A stretch of 64,000 nt of DNA from Ahaetulla prasina. Its lineage: Eukaryota; Chordata; Lepidosauria; Squamata; Colubridae. Below the pieces are notes generated by a model. The model made no database searches, was not told the DNA's origin, and saw only the letters and a list, made by a program, of their open reading frames with translations. Below, piece after piece: positions 53,673-64,000 of the stretch. Position 1 is the stretch's first letter, and every line of letters begins with the position of its first letter. Position numbers and translations under genes: made by a program. The stretch is from positions 282,056,524 through 282,120,523 of the forward strand of contig NC_080540.1 of the NCBI RefSeq assembly GCF_028640845.1. Direction: 5' to 3'.

Positions 53673-55040
53673 CTAACTACTTTATTGTATTCTGCCCATA
53701 GTACAGGAATCTCCACAGACTGCTTGCCTTCTCTTGGGAACAAACAGATAAGGTCCCATAGAACTTAGGAGGGGATAACACTATATTTCTTGCAGCTGTG
53801 CATTGACTCACAGCTCACACAAATTCCCCATTTGATCCCTCCTTCTTGCGTGGCAAGGAGTTTCTCAACATTTTTATTTTCTTTGTCTTTGTCCTGAACC
53901 TGGCCGCTTTTTGAAATGCAGTTCCTACTTGAAAGCCCACTGACCTGTTATGTCTCTAAGATCTGGATGGTCATGACCTGGCTTTCCTTCAGGCATTGGA
54001 CGATGATGTAAGGTGAGCCTGTTTCTACGTGGTTATTTATGCAAATATATGAGCTGCCCAGGCATGATGTGTTTTAGATTTTGTGCTTGTTTTTCCTGGG
54101 GTGTCTACAGTTGTGCAATGTGCTAGCAATCATATGAGTGGGTGAATGAGTGAATGAATGATTAAGAGGGCAACTGAAAGTCCACATACTCCTTTAGAAG
54201 GAGATGAAGGATTTAGAGAAGGAAGACAAAATGGAAAATAGCAAAGCAATCCTTTTTGTTATATTTCTAGGAAAAAACAATGACCAGGAATAGTTTGGCT
54301 GCTTAAACAGGTCCCCTGCTTAAGGATTGCAAAATCCCCACCACAGTTCGTCCTCTGGGAGCAAAAGTAAGTAGGTTGGAGCCAAGCACTATAGATCACT
54401 CGATCAGCTTCTCTTTCTATTTAGAAGAAAACAGCTCTTAGTTACCATAGAAACTCAGATTCCGATTGATAGTATAGAGATTTGAAATCAGAGAGAAGTT
54501 CTGTACAATTAGCCCTAGGAGAGTAGGAAAACCCCTATCATGTATTTAGCGATTTTAAATTAAAATCACCGTAGAAAAGCTCTGCTTTGAGTGACATCTA
54601 GAATACTATTTCTATTATTACCCGTCATGACTTCTAGAGGATTGCTGTTCTGTAATGGTGGGGAATTCCTATAAAAGCATCACAGCCCAGATCTCCCTCT
54701 ACCTCTCAAGCTCACCTCTTGCCATTCAAATTCAGGAAGATTTGCTTTGAAATAAATATAAATAACTGCCTTAAAAGAGATAACTACATCTTAATCAATG
54801 TATTCCTATCCCACCCTTTTCTTCAGTCTACAGGGCTTCCCACCTCTGCTTTATTCTCTTAGCAAACCTGTCATTTGGGGGAGTAATATAATGTTCTCAA
54901 AAAATGGTTTTGAAAATAAAATTTATCCCCTCATTTCCCAGTTGTTCAATGCTAACATAGAATATTCAATGATTAATCAGCGTGACTATCCAGAACGTGC
55001 CCCATAATTTAACCCTTCCCGTAAAATCCTCTATCCTTCC
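53673..55040. other. Intergenic DNA, nothing recognised
   Basis: Longest gap without an identifiable element in this half. A frame at 54798-55007 (69 codons) has no support. Confidence 0.5.
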
Positions 55041-55054
55041 ATTGCAGGCTAGTT

Positions 55055-55735
55055 TTATTTATTTTATTTTGTTTATTTATTTTATTTGTCACAACAGTAT
55101 ATATAAGCCTAAGCATGAAATAACTATACGATATATAAGCATATATATAATCATAAGTATGTAATAACTATATGAAATTGGATACAATCAAAGGGAACAT
55201 TAGGACAGGAACGGTAGGCACGTTGGTTCTCTTATGCACGCCCCTTTCAAACCTCTTAGGAGTGGTGTGAGGTCAATAGTAGATAGTTTTTGGTTAAAGC
55301 TTTGGGGATTTTGGGAAGAGACCACAGAGTCAGGTAGTGTGTTCCAGGCATTAACAACTCTGTTACTGAAGTCATATTTTCTGCAATCAAGATTGGAGCA
55401 GTTCACATTAAGCTTAAATCTATTGTGTGCTTGTGTATTGTTGTGATTGAAGCTGAAGTAGTCTTCAACAGGAAAGACGTTGTAACAGATGATTCTATGA
55501 GTTAAACTCAGGTCATGTCAAAGGCGGCGGAGTTCTAAATTTTCTAAACCCAGCATTTCAAGTCTGGTGGCATAAGGTATTTTGTTGTAATCAGAGGAAT
55601 GGAGAACTCTTCTTGTAAAATATTTCTGGACATGTTCAATTGTATTAATGTCAAAAATGAAGTATGGGTTCCAGACAGGCAAGCTGTATTCAAGAATTGA
55701 TCCTACATGTCCATACATTGTAACTCCTCTCTAGA
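55055..55735 (-). mobile_element. CR1-type LINE 3' portion, sister of 10690-11575
   Basis: Minus-strand pieces 55718-55518 (SILEYSLPVWNP, INTIEHVQKYFTRRVLHSS) and 55406-55200 (LDCRKYDFSNRVVNAWNTLP) match the C-terminal blocks of the copy at 10690-11575. A one-base frame change separates them. The 3' UTR ends in a TTTATTTTATTT tract (55055-55090). The 5' limit, near 55735, falls inside the ORF. Confidence 0.85.
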
Positions 55736-55895
55736 TGTCCTTTCCAAGACTGCTGGTTACACCTTCAGGATCATCTCAATGGTCCATAACCATCCCTCCT
55801 AATTGCTCTTTCCGAGGTCTTTGTAGCACCCTTCATAGCGGTACATGTTGCCTCATGTTCTTATCATGTATACTTGTTCCACCAAGGCTTCTTTC

Positions 55896-56303
55896 CAGGA
55901 GCGGGGTTTAAAAATTTTAACAAAGGGTTCTCTGCCCGGTTGCTGGGTGGGCGTGGCCATGGTGGGCGTGGCCTAGTTGGACTCCTGCACCATGGGGGGG
56001 GATTTGCTCTCCCCAGGCTCCAGAGGCTTTCCTCAAGTCTCTGGGAGGACGAAAATGGCCTCCCCAGGCTCTGGAGACCCTCTGGAGGCTGGAACCAGTA
56101 AGCCTGCTTTTTGCCCTCCCTGAGCCTCTGTGCCACTTTGTACTTATCTGCATCCAAAATGGGCCACGTGGGGACTCCTGGGAGGGGAGGGGTGAGGTGG
56201 GAGGGGCCAGCCAGGAGTGGGATTTGGGGGTTCTCCGAACTGCATAGAATCTTAGCTAGAGGTTCTCCCAAACCCCTGCAAACGCCCCAACAGCTCACCC
56301 CTG
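55896..56303. mobile_element. hAT-type MITE (CAGGAGCGGGGTTT...CAGCTCACCCCTG) with TSD
   Basis: A perfect 8-bp TSD, CTTCTTTC, at 55888-55895 and 56304-56311. The GC-rich interior is shared with 18975-19254 and opens spurious frames on both strands. Termini are related to the CAGGGGTGAAAT group. Confidence 0.88.
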
Positions 56304-56311
56304 CTTCTTTC

Positions 56312-56727
56312 TCCAGATAGGACTCAATATTGAACCTCCTCATCTAGACCCAAATCATCTAATTGTTACACCCCACCAGCCTAGCAAGCGAGAAGTCCAA
56401 CAAAGTGACTGCATCTTCTAAGGTTGATGGGAAGGAAACAAAGGCCTTCATTTCCTTATAAAGGCATTCACAGCAGAGGATATGTTGCACAAATCCCTTA
56501 AGAAGGCCCATGTCAATCCTTTCACGTGGGGAGACTTGGTCCTTGCTTTCTGGAAAGATACAATTCGTCAAGTGCAATATCTTTGGATGGTCTCTCCAGT
56601 ATGTTTGCTCTTGTGGCAAATAGCCACCTTGATGAGATCTGTCCTAAGTTATGCTTTTTCAAATTATTAATAGGTTCTCCGCTGAGAGCGAATGTATTCC
56701 AGGAAAACAATGTGGAAATATTGCTTT
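56312..56727. other. Intergenic DNA, nothing recognised
   Basis: Overlapping frames on both strands at 56359-56729 without domain evidence. Confidence 0.5.
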
Positions 56728-57309
56728 GAAAAGAAAGAGAATGTATCTAGGCAATCGAGGCCAACAGTAGTCCTCTGCCAAGACACGCACCATTTAAATT
56801 TTATTTGAACGTTTCCTCTGTTACTTGGTAAAATTAAGGTCTACTAATCACTTCTGCAGGGTTCCCAATTGTTCATGTAGCACACAGGGGCCCGCAAATA
56901 GGAATTGTACAGGCAATCAACGTGGGGAAGTCTGCCCTATCCCCACTCTGTTACGTGCATTCTTATAACTTTAGAAAAGGCTGGGATGGTCTTGCCATTA
57001 AGCAGAATGTGTTGTGTCACTCGCTCCTCAATGTAGGTGGCATTCTACATTGATGACGGCACCAAGAGACTCCAGCCAAACTTACTAAATCCATCCCTTC
57101 TGGATGCAAACAGAGATTTATGTGCACCATGATCTGTCCCCTGATGTCCTCCGATGTGGGAGAATGCGGGATGTGGCTCATCGCCCATAAAGATATAAAC
57201 TTCAAAAGCCAATCAGCTGTATGTGGAATAGAAAGGGAAGCCATATTGTCCTTTTTCTCAGGCAACAAAGGAGTCTTGGGATGACCTTGATTTGGGCTAC
57301 TGATTCAGG

Positions 57310-57597
57310 CAGTGGTGAAATCCAATTTTTTTAAACTACCGGTTCTGTGGGTGTGGCTTGGTGGGTGTGGTGTGGCTTGGTGGGCATGGCAGGGGAAGGG
57401 TACTCCAAAATCTCCATTCCCACTCCACTCCAGGGGAAAGATACTGCAAAATCCCCATTCTCTCCTCACTCCTGGGGGAAGGATATTGCAAAATGCTGAG
57501 GCCAGCCAGAGGTGGTATTTGCCGGTTCTCCAAACTGCTCAAAATTTCCGCTACCAGTTCTCCAGAACCTGTCAGAACCTGCTGAATAACACCCCTG
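57310..57597. mobile_element. hAT-type MITE, CAGTGGTGAAAT family, copy 1
   Basis: The ends CAGTGGTGAAATCC and ATAACACCCCTG carry TSDs GATTCAGG (57302-57309) and GATCCAGG (57598-57605), 7 of 8 matching. The copy at 58653-58940 is its duplicate. Confidence 0.87.
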
Positions 57598-57734
57598 GAT
57601 CCAGGGTTACAGAACAGCAGGCATTAAAGCAATAGGTAGATTGATCGATTGGTCATGTGCCATTAAATCAGTGTCAACTTTTAGCGACTACATAGATAGA
57701 CCTTCTCCAGGAAGTGCATATATATCTGTCTGCC

Positions 57735-57735
<1 letters not shown>

Positions 57736-57802
<67 letters not shown>

Positions 57803-57858
57803 TCCTTCCTTCCTTCCTTCCTTCCTTCCTTCCTTCTTTCTTTCTTTCTTTCCTTCCT
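57736..57858. repeat. (TTTC)n(TTCC)n microsatellite, copy 1
   Basis: TTTC units, an inner TTCC block and a short return to TTTC. It opens KKER/FLSF-type frames that are artefacts. The paralogue is one unit longer. Confidence 0.96.
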
Positions 57859-58652
57859 GCTTTTGGTATGAAACATTATCACGCTTCAGGGTTAAGGCTA
57901 TCAATCTAAACAGCAAAAATCTTGCCATCTTGTGGTTGTCCAGATGTTGATACCTGAGATCTTATTGTCCCATCATGTATTATGTCCTCATTTTCGGGCT
58001 TTTAAAAGAAAGTATTTTTTTAATGATCCTGAAGAAAATCTTTCTCAAATGGGGTGGTTTCCTTCTTTTGAAAAAGAAAGAGAATGTATCTAGGCAATCG
58101 AGGCCAACAGTAGTCCTCTGCCAAGACACGCACCATTTAAATTTTATTTGAACGTTTCCTCTGTTACTTGGTAAAATTAAGGTCTACTAATCACTTCTGC
58201 AGGGTTCCCAATTGTTCATGTAGCACACAGGGGCCCGCAAATAGGAATTGTACAGGCAATCAACGTGGGGAAGTCTGCCCTATCCCCACTCTGTTACGTG
58301 CATTCTTATAACTTTAGAAAAGGCTGGGATGGTCTTGCCATTAAGCAGAATGTGTTGTGTCACTCGCTCCTCAATGTAGGTGGCATTCTACATTGATGAC
58401 GGCACCAAGAGACTCCAGCCAAACTTACTAAATCCATCCCTTCTGGATGCAAACAGAGATTTATGTGCACCATGATCTGTCCCCTGATGTCCTCCGATGT
58501 GGGAGAATGCGGGATGTGGCTCATCGCCCATAAAGATATAAACTTCAAAAGCCAATCAGCTGTATGTGGAATAGAAAGGGAAGCCATATTGTCCTTTTTC
58601 TCAGGCAACAAAGGAGTCTTGGGATGACCTTGATTTGGGCTACTGATTCAGG

Positions 58653-58940
58653 CAGTGGTGAAATCCAATTTTTTTAAACTACCGGTTCTGTGGGTGTGGC
58701 TTGGTGGGTGTGGTGTGGCTTGGTGGGCATGGCAGGGGAAGGGTACTCCAAAATCTCCATTCCCACTCCACTCCAGGGGAAAGATACTGCAAAATCCCCA
58801 TTCTCTCCTCACTCCTGGGGGAAGGATATTGCAAAATGCTGAGGCCAGCCAGAGGTGGTATTTGCCGGTTCTCCAAACTGCTCAAAATTTCCGCTACCAG
58901 TTCTCCAGAACCTGTCAGAACCTGCTGAATAACACCCCTG
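58653..58940. mobile_element. hAT-type MITE, CAGTGGTGAAAT family, copy 2
   Basis: Duplicate of 57310-57597 carried by the tandem duplication, with the same flanking TSDs. Confidence 0.87.
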
Positions 58941-59077
58941 GATCCAGGGTTACAGAACAGCAGGCATTAAAGCAATAGGTAGATTGATCGATTGGTCATG
59001 TGCCATTAAATCAGTGTCAACTTTTAGCGACTACATAGATAGACCTTCTCCAGGAAGTGCATATATATCTGTCTGCC

Positions 59078-59078
<1 letters not shown>

Positions 59079-59149
<71 letters not shown>

Positions 59150-59205
59150 TCCTTCCTTCCTTCCTTCCTTCCTTCCTTCCTTCTTTCTTTCTTTCTTTCC
59201 TTCCT
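59079..59205. repeat. (TTTC)n(TTCC)n microsatellite, copy 2
   Basis: One tetranucleotide longer than 57736-57858. Confidence 0.96.
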
Positions 59206-59454
59206 GCTTTTGGTATGAAACATTATCACGCTTCAGGGTTAAGGCTATCAATCTAAACAGCAAAAATCTTGCCATCTTGTGGTTGTCCAGATGTTGATAC
59301 CTGAGATCTTATTGTCCCATCATGTATTATGTCCTCATTTTCGGGCTTTTAAAAGAAAGTATTTTTTTAATGATCCTGAAGAAAATCTTTCTCAAATGGG
59401 GTGGTTTCCTTCTTTTTGAAAAAAGAAAAATCTGGAGATAAAGAGATTGACTTC

Positions 59455-60076
59455 AGTAAGGCATTTGACAAAGTAGACCACAGTGTAATTTTGGTAAGAA
59501 AGAAAAATATGGGATAGACAGCATCACCACCAGATGGATCACTACCTTACCTTAATTTTTACCCATGCACCTTGGAGTGAGCAGGGTCTTAATTAGGGCT
59601 TATTTTGCAGGTAGGGCTTATATTAGGCGCATGTGTACAAATCAAGCTAGGACTTATTTACTGAGTAGATCGTATTTTCAGGGAAACATGGTATGAGCCA
59701 GCAGTGTGCTGCAGCTGCCAAAAAAGCCGATGCAGTCCTAGGCTGCATCAGCAGAGGGATAGTATCAAGATCAGAAGGGGTGTTAGTATGGCTTCATACT
59801 ACACTGGTAAGACCATACTTGGAATACTGCATCCAGTTCTGGTCACCACAATACAAAAAAGATGTTGAGATTCTAGAAAGAATGCAGAGAAGAATAATGA
59901 TTATTAGGGGACTGACGGCTCAAGTGTATAATGGTTGCAGAACTGGGACTGTCTAATCTAACAAAGAGAAGGACTTGGAGTGGCATGATAGCAATCTTTC
60001 AATATTTAACAAACTGTCATAGAGAAGAGGAGGTCCACTTACTCTCCAAAGCACCTTTGGACAAGACAAGTAATGG
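59455..60076 (+). mobile_element. CR1 LINE, RT-region remnant, interrupted
   Basis: 'IDFSKAFDKVDHSVIL' is an RT palm block (catalytic-region Asp) of a CR1-clade LINE at about 59447-59492. After an inserted MITE-like stretch (about 59548-59690, ending 'tttcagggaaacatgg') the reading resumes with VSRSEGVLVWLHTTLVRPYL, EYCIQFWSPQYKKDVEILER and MQRRIMIIRGL. The element breaks at 60077 where an L2-like LINE is inserted; its 3' end is at 60926-61140. Confidence 0.83.
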
Positions 60077-60925
60077 ATTTTTTAATTATTTTATTTAATC
60101 AAATTTTTATACCGCCCTATCTCCCGAAGGACTCAGAGCGGTTTACAGCCTGATAAAAATACAAAAATAAATACAAGATAAAAACAGTATTTAAAAAACT
60201 TATTGAATTAGGCCAGATTTAAAATTATAATTAAGATAATAAAAAACCCCATTTAAAAGCAAAATTTAAAATTAAAATCCTAGGCCAGTCCTGCGCAAAT
60301 AAATAAGTGTGTCTTAAGCTCGCGGCGAAAGGTTCGAAGGTCAGGAAGTTGGCGGAGTCCTGAGGGAAGTTCATTCCAGAGGATGCGAGCCCCCACAGAG
60401 AAGGCCCTTCCCCTGGGTGTCGCCAGTCGGCACTGCCTGGCGGACGGCACCCTAAGGAGTCCCTCTCTGTGAGAGCGTATGGGTCGGTGGGAGGCAATCG
60501 GTGGCAGTAGATGGTCCCGTAAGTAACCCGGCTCTATGCCATGGAGCGCTTTAAAGATAGTAACCAATACCTTGAAGCGCACCCGAAAGGCCACAGGTAG
60601 CCAGTGCAGCCTGCGCAGGAGTGGTGTCACATGGGAGCCATGGCTCCCTCTATCACCCGCGCAGCTGCATTCTGAACTAACTGGAGCCTCCGGATGCTCT
60701 TCAAGGGGAGCCCCATGTAGAGAGCATTGCAGTAATCCAAGCGAGATGTCACGAGTGCATGAGTGACCGTGCATAGGGCATCCCGGTCTAGGAAGGGGCG
60801 CAACTGGCGGACCAGGCGAACCTGGTAAAAAGCTCTCCTGGAGACAGCCGTCAAATGGTCTTCAAAAGACAGCCATCCATCCAGGAGAACGCCCAAATTG
60901 CGCACCCTTTCCGTGGATGGAAGCT
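60077..60925 (-). mobile_element. L2-type LINE 3' portion with RT C-terminal remnant, inserted in CR1
   Basis: Minus-strand pieces 60905-60627 (LGVLLDGWLSFEDHLTAVSR, VTHALVTSRLDYCNALYMGL, RLQLVQNAAARVI) and 60774-60280 (VTPLLRRLHWLPVAFRVRFK, FKALHGIEPGYL, WNELPSGLRQLPDLRTFRRE) overlap around 60650 in two frames. This is the L2-clade RT C-terminus. The 3' UTR block 'ataccgccctatctcccgaa' and tail lie at the left end. One frame change and 5' truncation make it inactive. Confidence 0.88.
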
Positions 60926-61140
60926 TATCAAAGAGAGATTCAACATAGAATTAAGGAGAAATTTCCTGACAATGAGAACAAGTAATCACTGAAATAGCTT
61001 GCCTCTAGAGGTTGTGGGTGCCCCATCACTGGAGATATTTAAGAAGAGATCGGACAGTGATCTGTCCATAATGATATAGGGTCTCCTGCAAAGGGTTGGA
61101 CTAGAAGACCTCCAAGGTCCATTCCAACTTTGCTATTCTG
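60926..61140 (+). mobile_element. CR1 3' end, continuation after the L2 insertion
   Basis: 'gatggaagcttatcaaagag', 'ttcaacatagaattaaggag', 'ccccatcactggagatattt' and 'gactagaagacctccaaggt' end in TATTCTGTATTCTG. Confidence 0.85.
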
Positions 61141-61931
61141 TATTCTGTAACTTTCTGTGCATTGCATCTTATATGGATGGATATCTATGTCTTATTTTCA
61201 TATGTACATATGTATTTCTGTCAGTTTGTCTGAATTGGTGATTGAACTTGAAAACTTTCTGGTTCTTTCCAGTTTTATAATTAAATGAGTAAATTTATAG
61301 CCAGAAAAGAAATCATATCACAATGAAAAATCTAGTTCAGAGCTATTTTCTTCTTCTTCTTCTTTTTTTTTAAATTCAGACCCAGTCTGCTCCAATTTGG
61401 GAGTTGATTTAAGTCATATAAGCCAGATGTGCTTACAAACCACACATGGTAACTGAAACTAATGAATGGATTGGTGCTGAAATCTGATTTTCATTTCTCA
61501 AAAGATTTTTTTTTCCCTTGTGAAAAGATTTTTTTTCCTACCCTTTACTCGGGGTGCTTGAACATTTCTTTACAATTTACTTGGTGGTAGTGTCCTTGGG
61601 CTATTTTACCGTTGGAGGAGAGAGAAGATGGTGCTACTGTATTTTACCCATCACTCAACAGCCTTCTCTATAACCACACTTAATAGTCCAAGAAGCCTCT
61701 GTCTCTGCAAGGCGTCCCCTCATTCTATTTTTCCTAAGAGTTTAATACAGTAGAAGCTTAAGAAACAAAGAAAGCAGTAGAGTATTAGAAAGATGATTTT
61801 GCAATAAAAAGTCATTCTTATACACACACATTTATCATAGTAATCTCAGTGAAGCAGTACTGCATGTTGGGGCTCTGGAACCAGGTCTCCTCTGTCTTAG
61901 AATCTGTTTTAGGAAACAGATTATCCCATAC
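61141..61931. other. Intergenic DNA, nothing recognised
   Basis: T-rich runs near 61340-61370 and 61505-61535. No genes. Confidence 0.5.
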
Positions 61932-62703
61932 CCGGGGTAAAATCTAAAAATTTTCCCTACTGGTTCTATGGGCGTGGCTTAATTGGTGGGCATGGCTTGG
62001 TGGTCAGGTGACCGGGTGGGTGTGGCCAATAACAATAAATAATAAAAATAAACAAAGTACACAAAACAATAAAAAGGTAAAGGTTCCCCTCGCACATACG
62101 TGCTAGTCGTTGCCGACTCTAGGGGGCGGTGCTCATCTCCGTTTCAAAGCCGAAGAGCCAGCGCTGTCCGAAGACGTCTCCGGGGTCATGTGGCCGGCAT
62201 GACTCAACGCCAAAGGTGCACGGAACGCTGTTACCTTACCACCAAGGTGGTCCCTATTTTTTCTACTTGCATTTTTACGTAAAAATAATAAGATTTTTAC
62301 ACATTTTTACACAAAACAATAAGAGGTACCAAAAACCAACTTCACACTTTACACACACCCCAATAGTTAACCCCAATTAACTATTCTTTTAAAGCTCCCC
62401 CCCCCCCTGGTTACTTACCCATTTGAAGGGACAAGGCAGGCAGATTGAGTTGCTCACCAGTGAGATGGATTGCAGGCAGGCAGATTGAGTTGCTAGCTGA
62501 TGCAATTGATTACAGCAACCGAAGCAAGACTTAGCGAGCCTGAAAGAAGCAGCAAGCTGTCAAGTTGGCAAGTGGGGACAGGGCGATTGGGTGGGCATGG
62601 GCGGGGGGGGGACAGAGATTTTTGCTACCGGTTCTCCAAACTACCCACTCCCATCGCTACTGGATCTCCTGATCCGGTCCGAACCAGGAGCATTTCACCC
62701 CTG
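61932..62703. mobile_element. hAT-type MITE, CAGGGGTGAAAT family (reverse orientation), carrying a SINE
   Basis: The left end CCGGGGTAAAATCTAAAAAT and right end GGAGCATTTCACCCCTG match the family termini. Internal blocks 'tggtcaggtgaccgggtggg' and 'aagaggtaccaaaaaccaac' are the complement of the long copy at 46980-47110. The TSD is not convincing. Confidence 0.8.
62075..62283 (-). mobile_element. ACCTTT-family SINE, 3' two thirds
   Basis: 'aaaggtaaaggttcccctcg' through 'ttttctacttgcatttttac'. The tRNA-like head is missing. Nested in the hAT MITE. Confidence 0.85.
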
Positions 62704-62966
62704 CCCCTATCCCAGAGATACTGATGGCCCCAACGCGTTGGTCTTCAGAAAAGAATGGAAAATTAGCTTTTCCCTTAGGCACTGGGGCCAGGAAGTTGAT
62801 AGAGCTGGTGTGTTTGGTTGACAGATGTGATTTTTTTTATTGGAACTTCAAAATACTTTAGTTAACTAATTAATTAATATCTCGCCTTTATTATTTTTAT
62901 GAATAACTCATGGCAGCGAACATATCTAACACACTATCTTCCTCCTATTTTATTTATATCCCACCT

Positions 62967-63195
62967 TTGAGCGACGTGGTGCATAGTGGTGAAGACTTTT
63001 GCTTCCCACTTGGAAGGTTGAGAGTTCAATCCTAGGTGACGGCAGATGTTTCTCTCTTAGGATGCAAAGTAAAAAAAATCTGCTGTGAACTCTGTGTGGC
63101 ATCAGGAAGGGCATCCGGCCAGCAAATGCTTAGGTCCATCCAGTTGCCCTGACTCTAGCTCAAATTAAGGGATTAGAGTATTGTAAAAAGGGAGT
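62967..63195 (+). mobile_element. Third tRNA-derived SINE family
   Basis: A head with A-box-like TGGTGCATAGTGG and B-box-like 'gagttcaatcc', then 'gtgtggcatcaggaagggca' and 'tccggccagcaaatgcttag'. The structure is SINE-like but the family is not named here. Confidence 0.65.
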
Positions 63196-63446
63196 TTTAT
63201 TTACAGGTAGTCCTTAACCTATTTATATCCTTATTTTTATAAATAACTCCAGATAGCGTACATATCTAATACTTCTTCTTCCTCCTATTTTCCCCACAAA
63301 AACAACCCTGTTAGGGGAGTTGGACTGAGACAGAGGCTCAATTTTACCCCACTGGCCATTGTATTGTCTTGTTCACAGTGCAGAATTCCTTTCGGTAGAT
63401 GGGTGGCTACATAAATTTGTTATTTATTAATTAAATAATAATAACA

Positions 63447-63562
63447 GAATTGGAAGGGACCTTGGAGGTCATCTAGTCCAACCCCCTGTACTAGAGATTC
63501 GAACTGCTGAACTGCTGACCTTTCTGATCGACAAGCTCAGTGTCTTAACCACTGAGCCGCCT
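63447..63562 (-). mobile_element. CR1 3' end joined to a SINE head fragment
   Basis: 'acagaattggaagggacctt' and 'catctagtccaaccccctg' (CR1 complement) run into 'gattcgaactgctgaactgc' and 'gtgtcttaaccactgagcc' (SINE tRNA-like head complement). Confidence 0.72.
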
Positions 63563-63957
63563 AGTCAGGCTTAATAAACAGATGCATCGCATCCCACCTC
63601 TGAAAAGTTCATGGCCGTTTTCTTCTCATGTGAAATAAATTTCACAAGCAAACCCTCTCCCATCTAGTTTGGAAAAGAGAAAGAGGAATTTTTTTACGCA
63701 ATGACTAAATCTAGGATTTGTTCTGTTGATAGGATTAGCTGAAATTGCCTGAAGGATACGTTACGTATTTCTTAACCATATATTAGACGATGACGGGAAT
63801 TGAAATAATTGAAGATGCTGCGGAAGCTAAAAAATCCACTGAAGAAACCTGCATGTTCGAACTTGGTATACTTTTGAATAGTAGCTTCTCGAGAACATGA
63901 TTGTGAACTTCTAGGAACATCTGCTGTTAGAAAATGAATATCGGGCTTTTCTTTTTT

Positions 63958-64000
63958 TTATTTTTTTATTTACATTTATATCCCGCCCTTCTCCGAAGAC
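63958..64000 (-). mobile_element. L2-like SINE/LINE tail, cut by the window end
   Basis: TTTATTTACATTTATATCCC and GCCCTTCTCCGAAGAC match the tail block at 38195-38225. The body lies outside the window. Confidence 0.65.

Larger units (their letters stand above)
56728..58070. repeat. Tandem duplication, copy 1 (1343 bp)
   Basis: From 'gagaatgtatctaggcaatc' onward the sequence repeats at an offset of 1343 bp. Inspection found no substitutions in the parts compared. It contains a hAT MITE and a (TTTC)n(TTCC)n tract. The edges share TTTGAAAA/GAAA-like microhomology (near 56725, 58063 and 59417). Confidence 0.93.
58071..59417. repeat. Tandem duplication, copy 2
   Basis: Same content as 56728-58070. 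The offset rises from 1343 to 1347 after the microsatellite, so one extra TTTC unit is the main difference. Confidence 0.93.

Noticed and set aside
57674..57928. Lys/Glu/Arg-rich frames (also 59017-59275)
   Set aside because: Direct translation of TTTC/TTCC microsatellites.

Overview
This window reads as intergenic DNA from a squamate reptile, most likely a snake. No host protein-coding gene, exon set or CpG-island promoter could be recognised. Nearly everything identifiable is a transposable element, an element fragment, a simple repeat or a local duplication. The lineage call rests on three things. (i) BovB/RTE LINE 3' ends, tRNA-derived squamate-type SINEs and CR1-family LINEs occur together. 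(ii) LINE 3' ends run straight into (TTCTA)n tracts, as described for snake CR1/L3 elements. (iii) There are kilobase-scale GATA arrays of the Bkm type known from snake sex chromosomes. No computation or database search was run; all family assignments are from reading the sequence.

Layout. 1-4310: two long GATA arrays in opposite orientation around a 1.26 kb spacer; the first runs off the left edge. 4.3-7.9 kb: CR1 and BovB 3' ends and MITE fragments. 7.98-18.6 kb: a rearranged block. A SINE with intact target-site duplications (TSDs) is split by a 1.46 kb segment copied from a locus about 4.4 kb downstream. That parental locus was later hit by a Ty3/Gypsy retrotransposon (Gypsy A, minus strand, 14075-18557), and the copied segment still holds the empty target site. 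18.6-26.9 kb: mostly unrecognised DNA with scattered MITEs and SINEs. 26.9-32.0 kb: a CR1 fragment holds a hAT-type MITE, which holds a 4.9 kb L1 with a 5' inversion. 32-41 kb: nested MITEs, SINEs, CR1 tails and (TTCTA)n, GACA/GATA and (GGTTA)n tracts. 41.4-47.2 kb: a three-level nest of palindromic hAT MITE, second hAT MITE and a plus-strand Gypsy (Gypsy B, 41797-46361). 47.2-56.3 kb: more LINE ends, two solo LTRs of one family and a decayed 5S rRNA-like sequence. 56.7-59.4 kb: an almost perfect 1.34 kb tandem duplication. 59.4-64 kb: a CR1 interrupted by an L2-like LINE, then SINEs and MITEs.

The longest credible reading frames all belong to mobile elements: Gypsy B gag-protease (42084-43310) and RNase H-integrase (43923-46151), Gypsy A fragments, L1 ORF1/ORF2 pieces, and CR1, BovB and L2 reverse-transcriptase tails. 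None of these elements looks intact. Small insertions were dated relative to each other from TSDs and nesting, which is the strongest evidence in this window. No previously undescribed functional system is evident. The observations most worth checking are the circle-like duplication junction, the inverted GATA arrays, near-identical LTRs flanking broken coding regions, and a shared +1 frame relation between gag and protease in both Gypsy copies.
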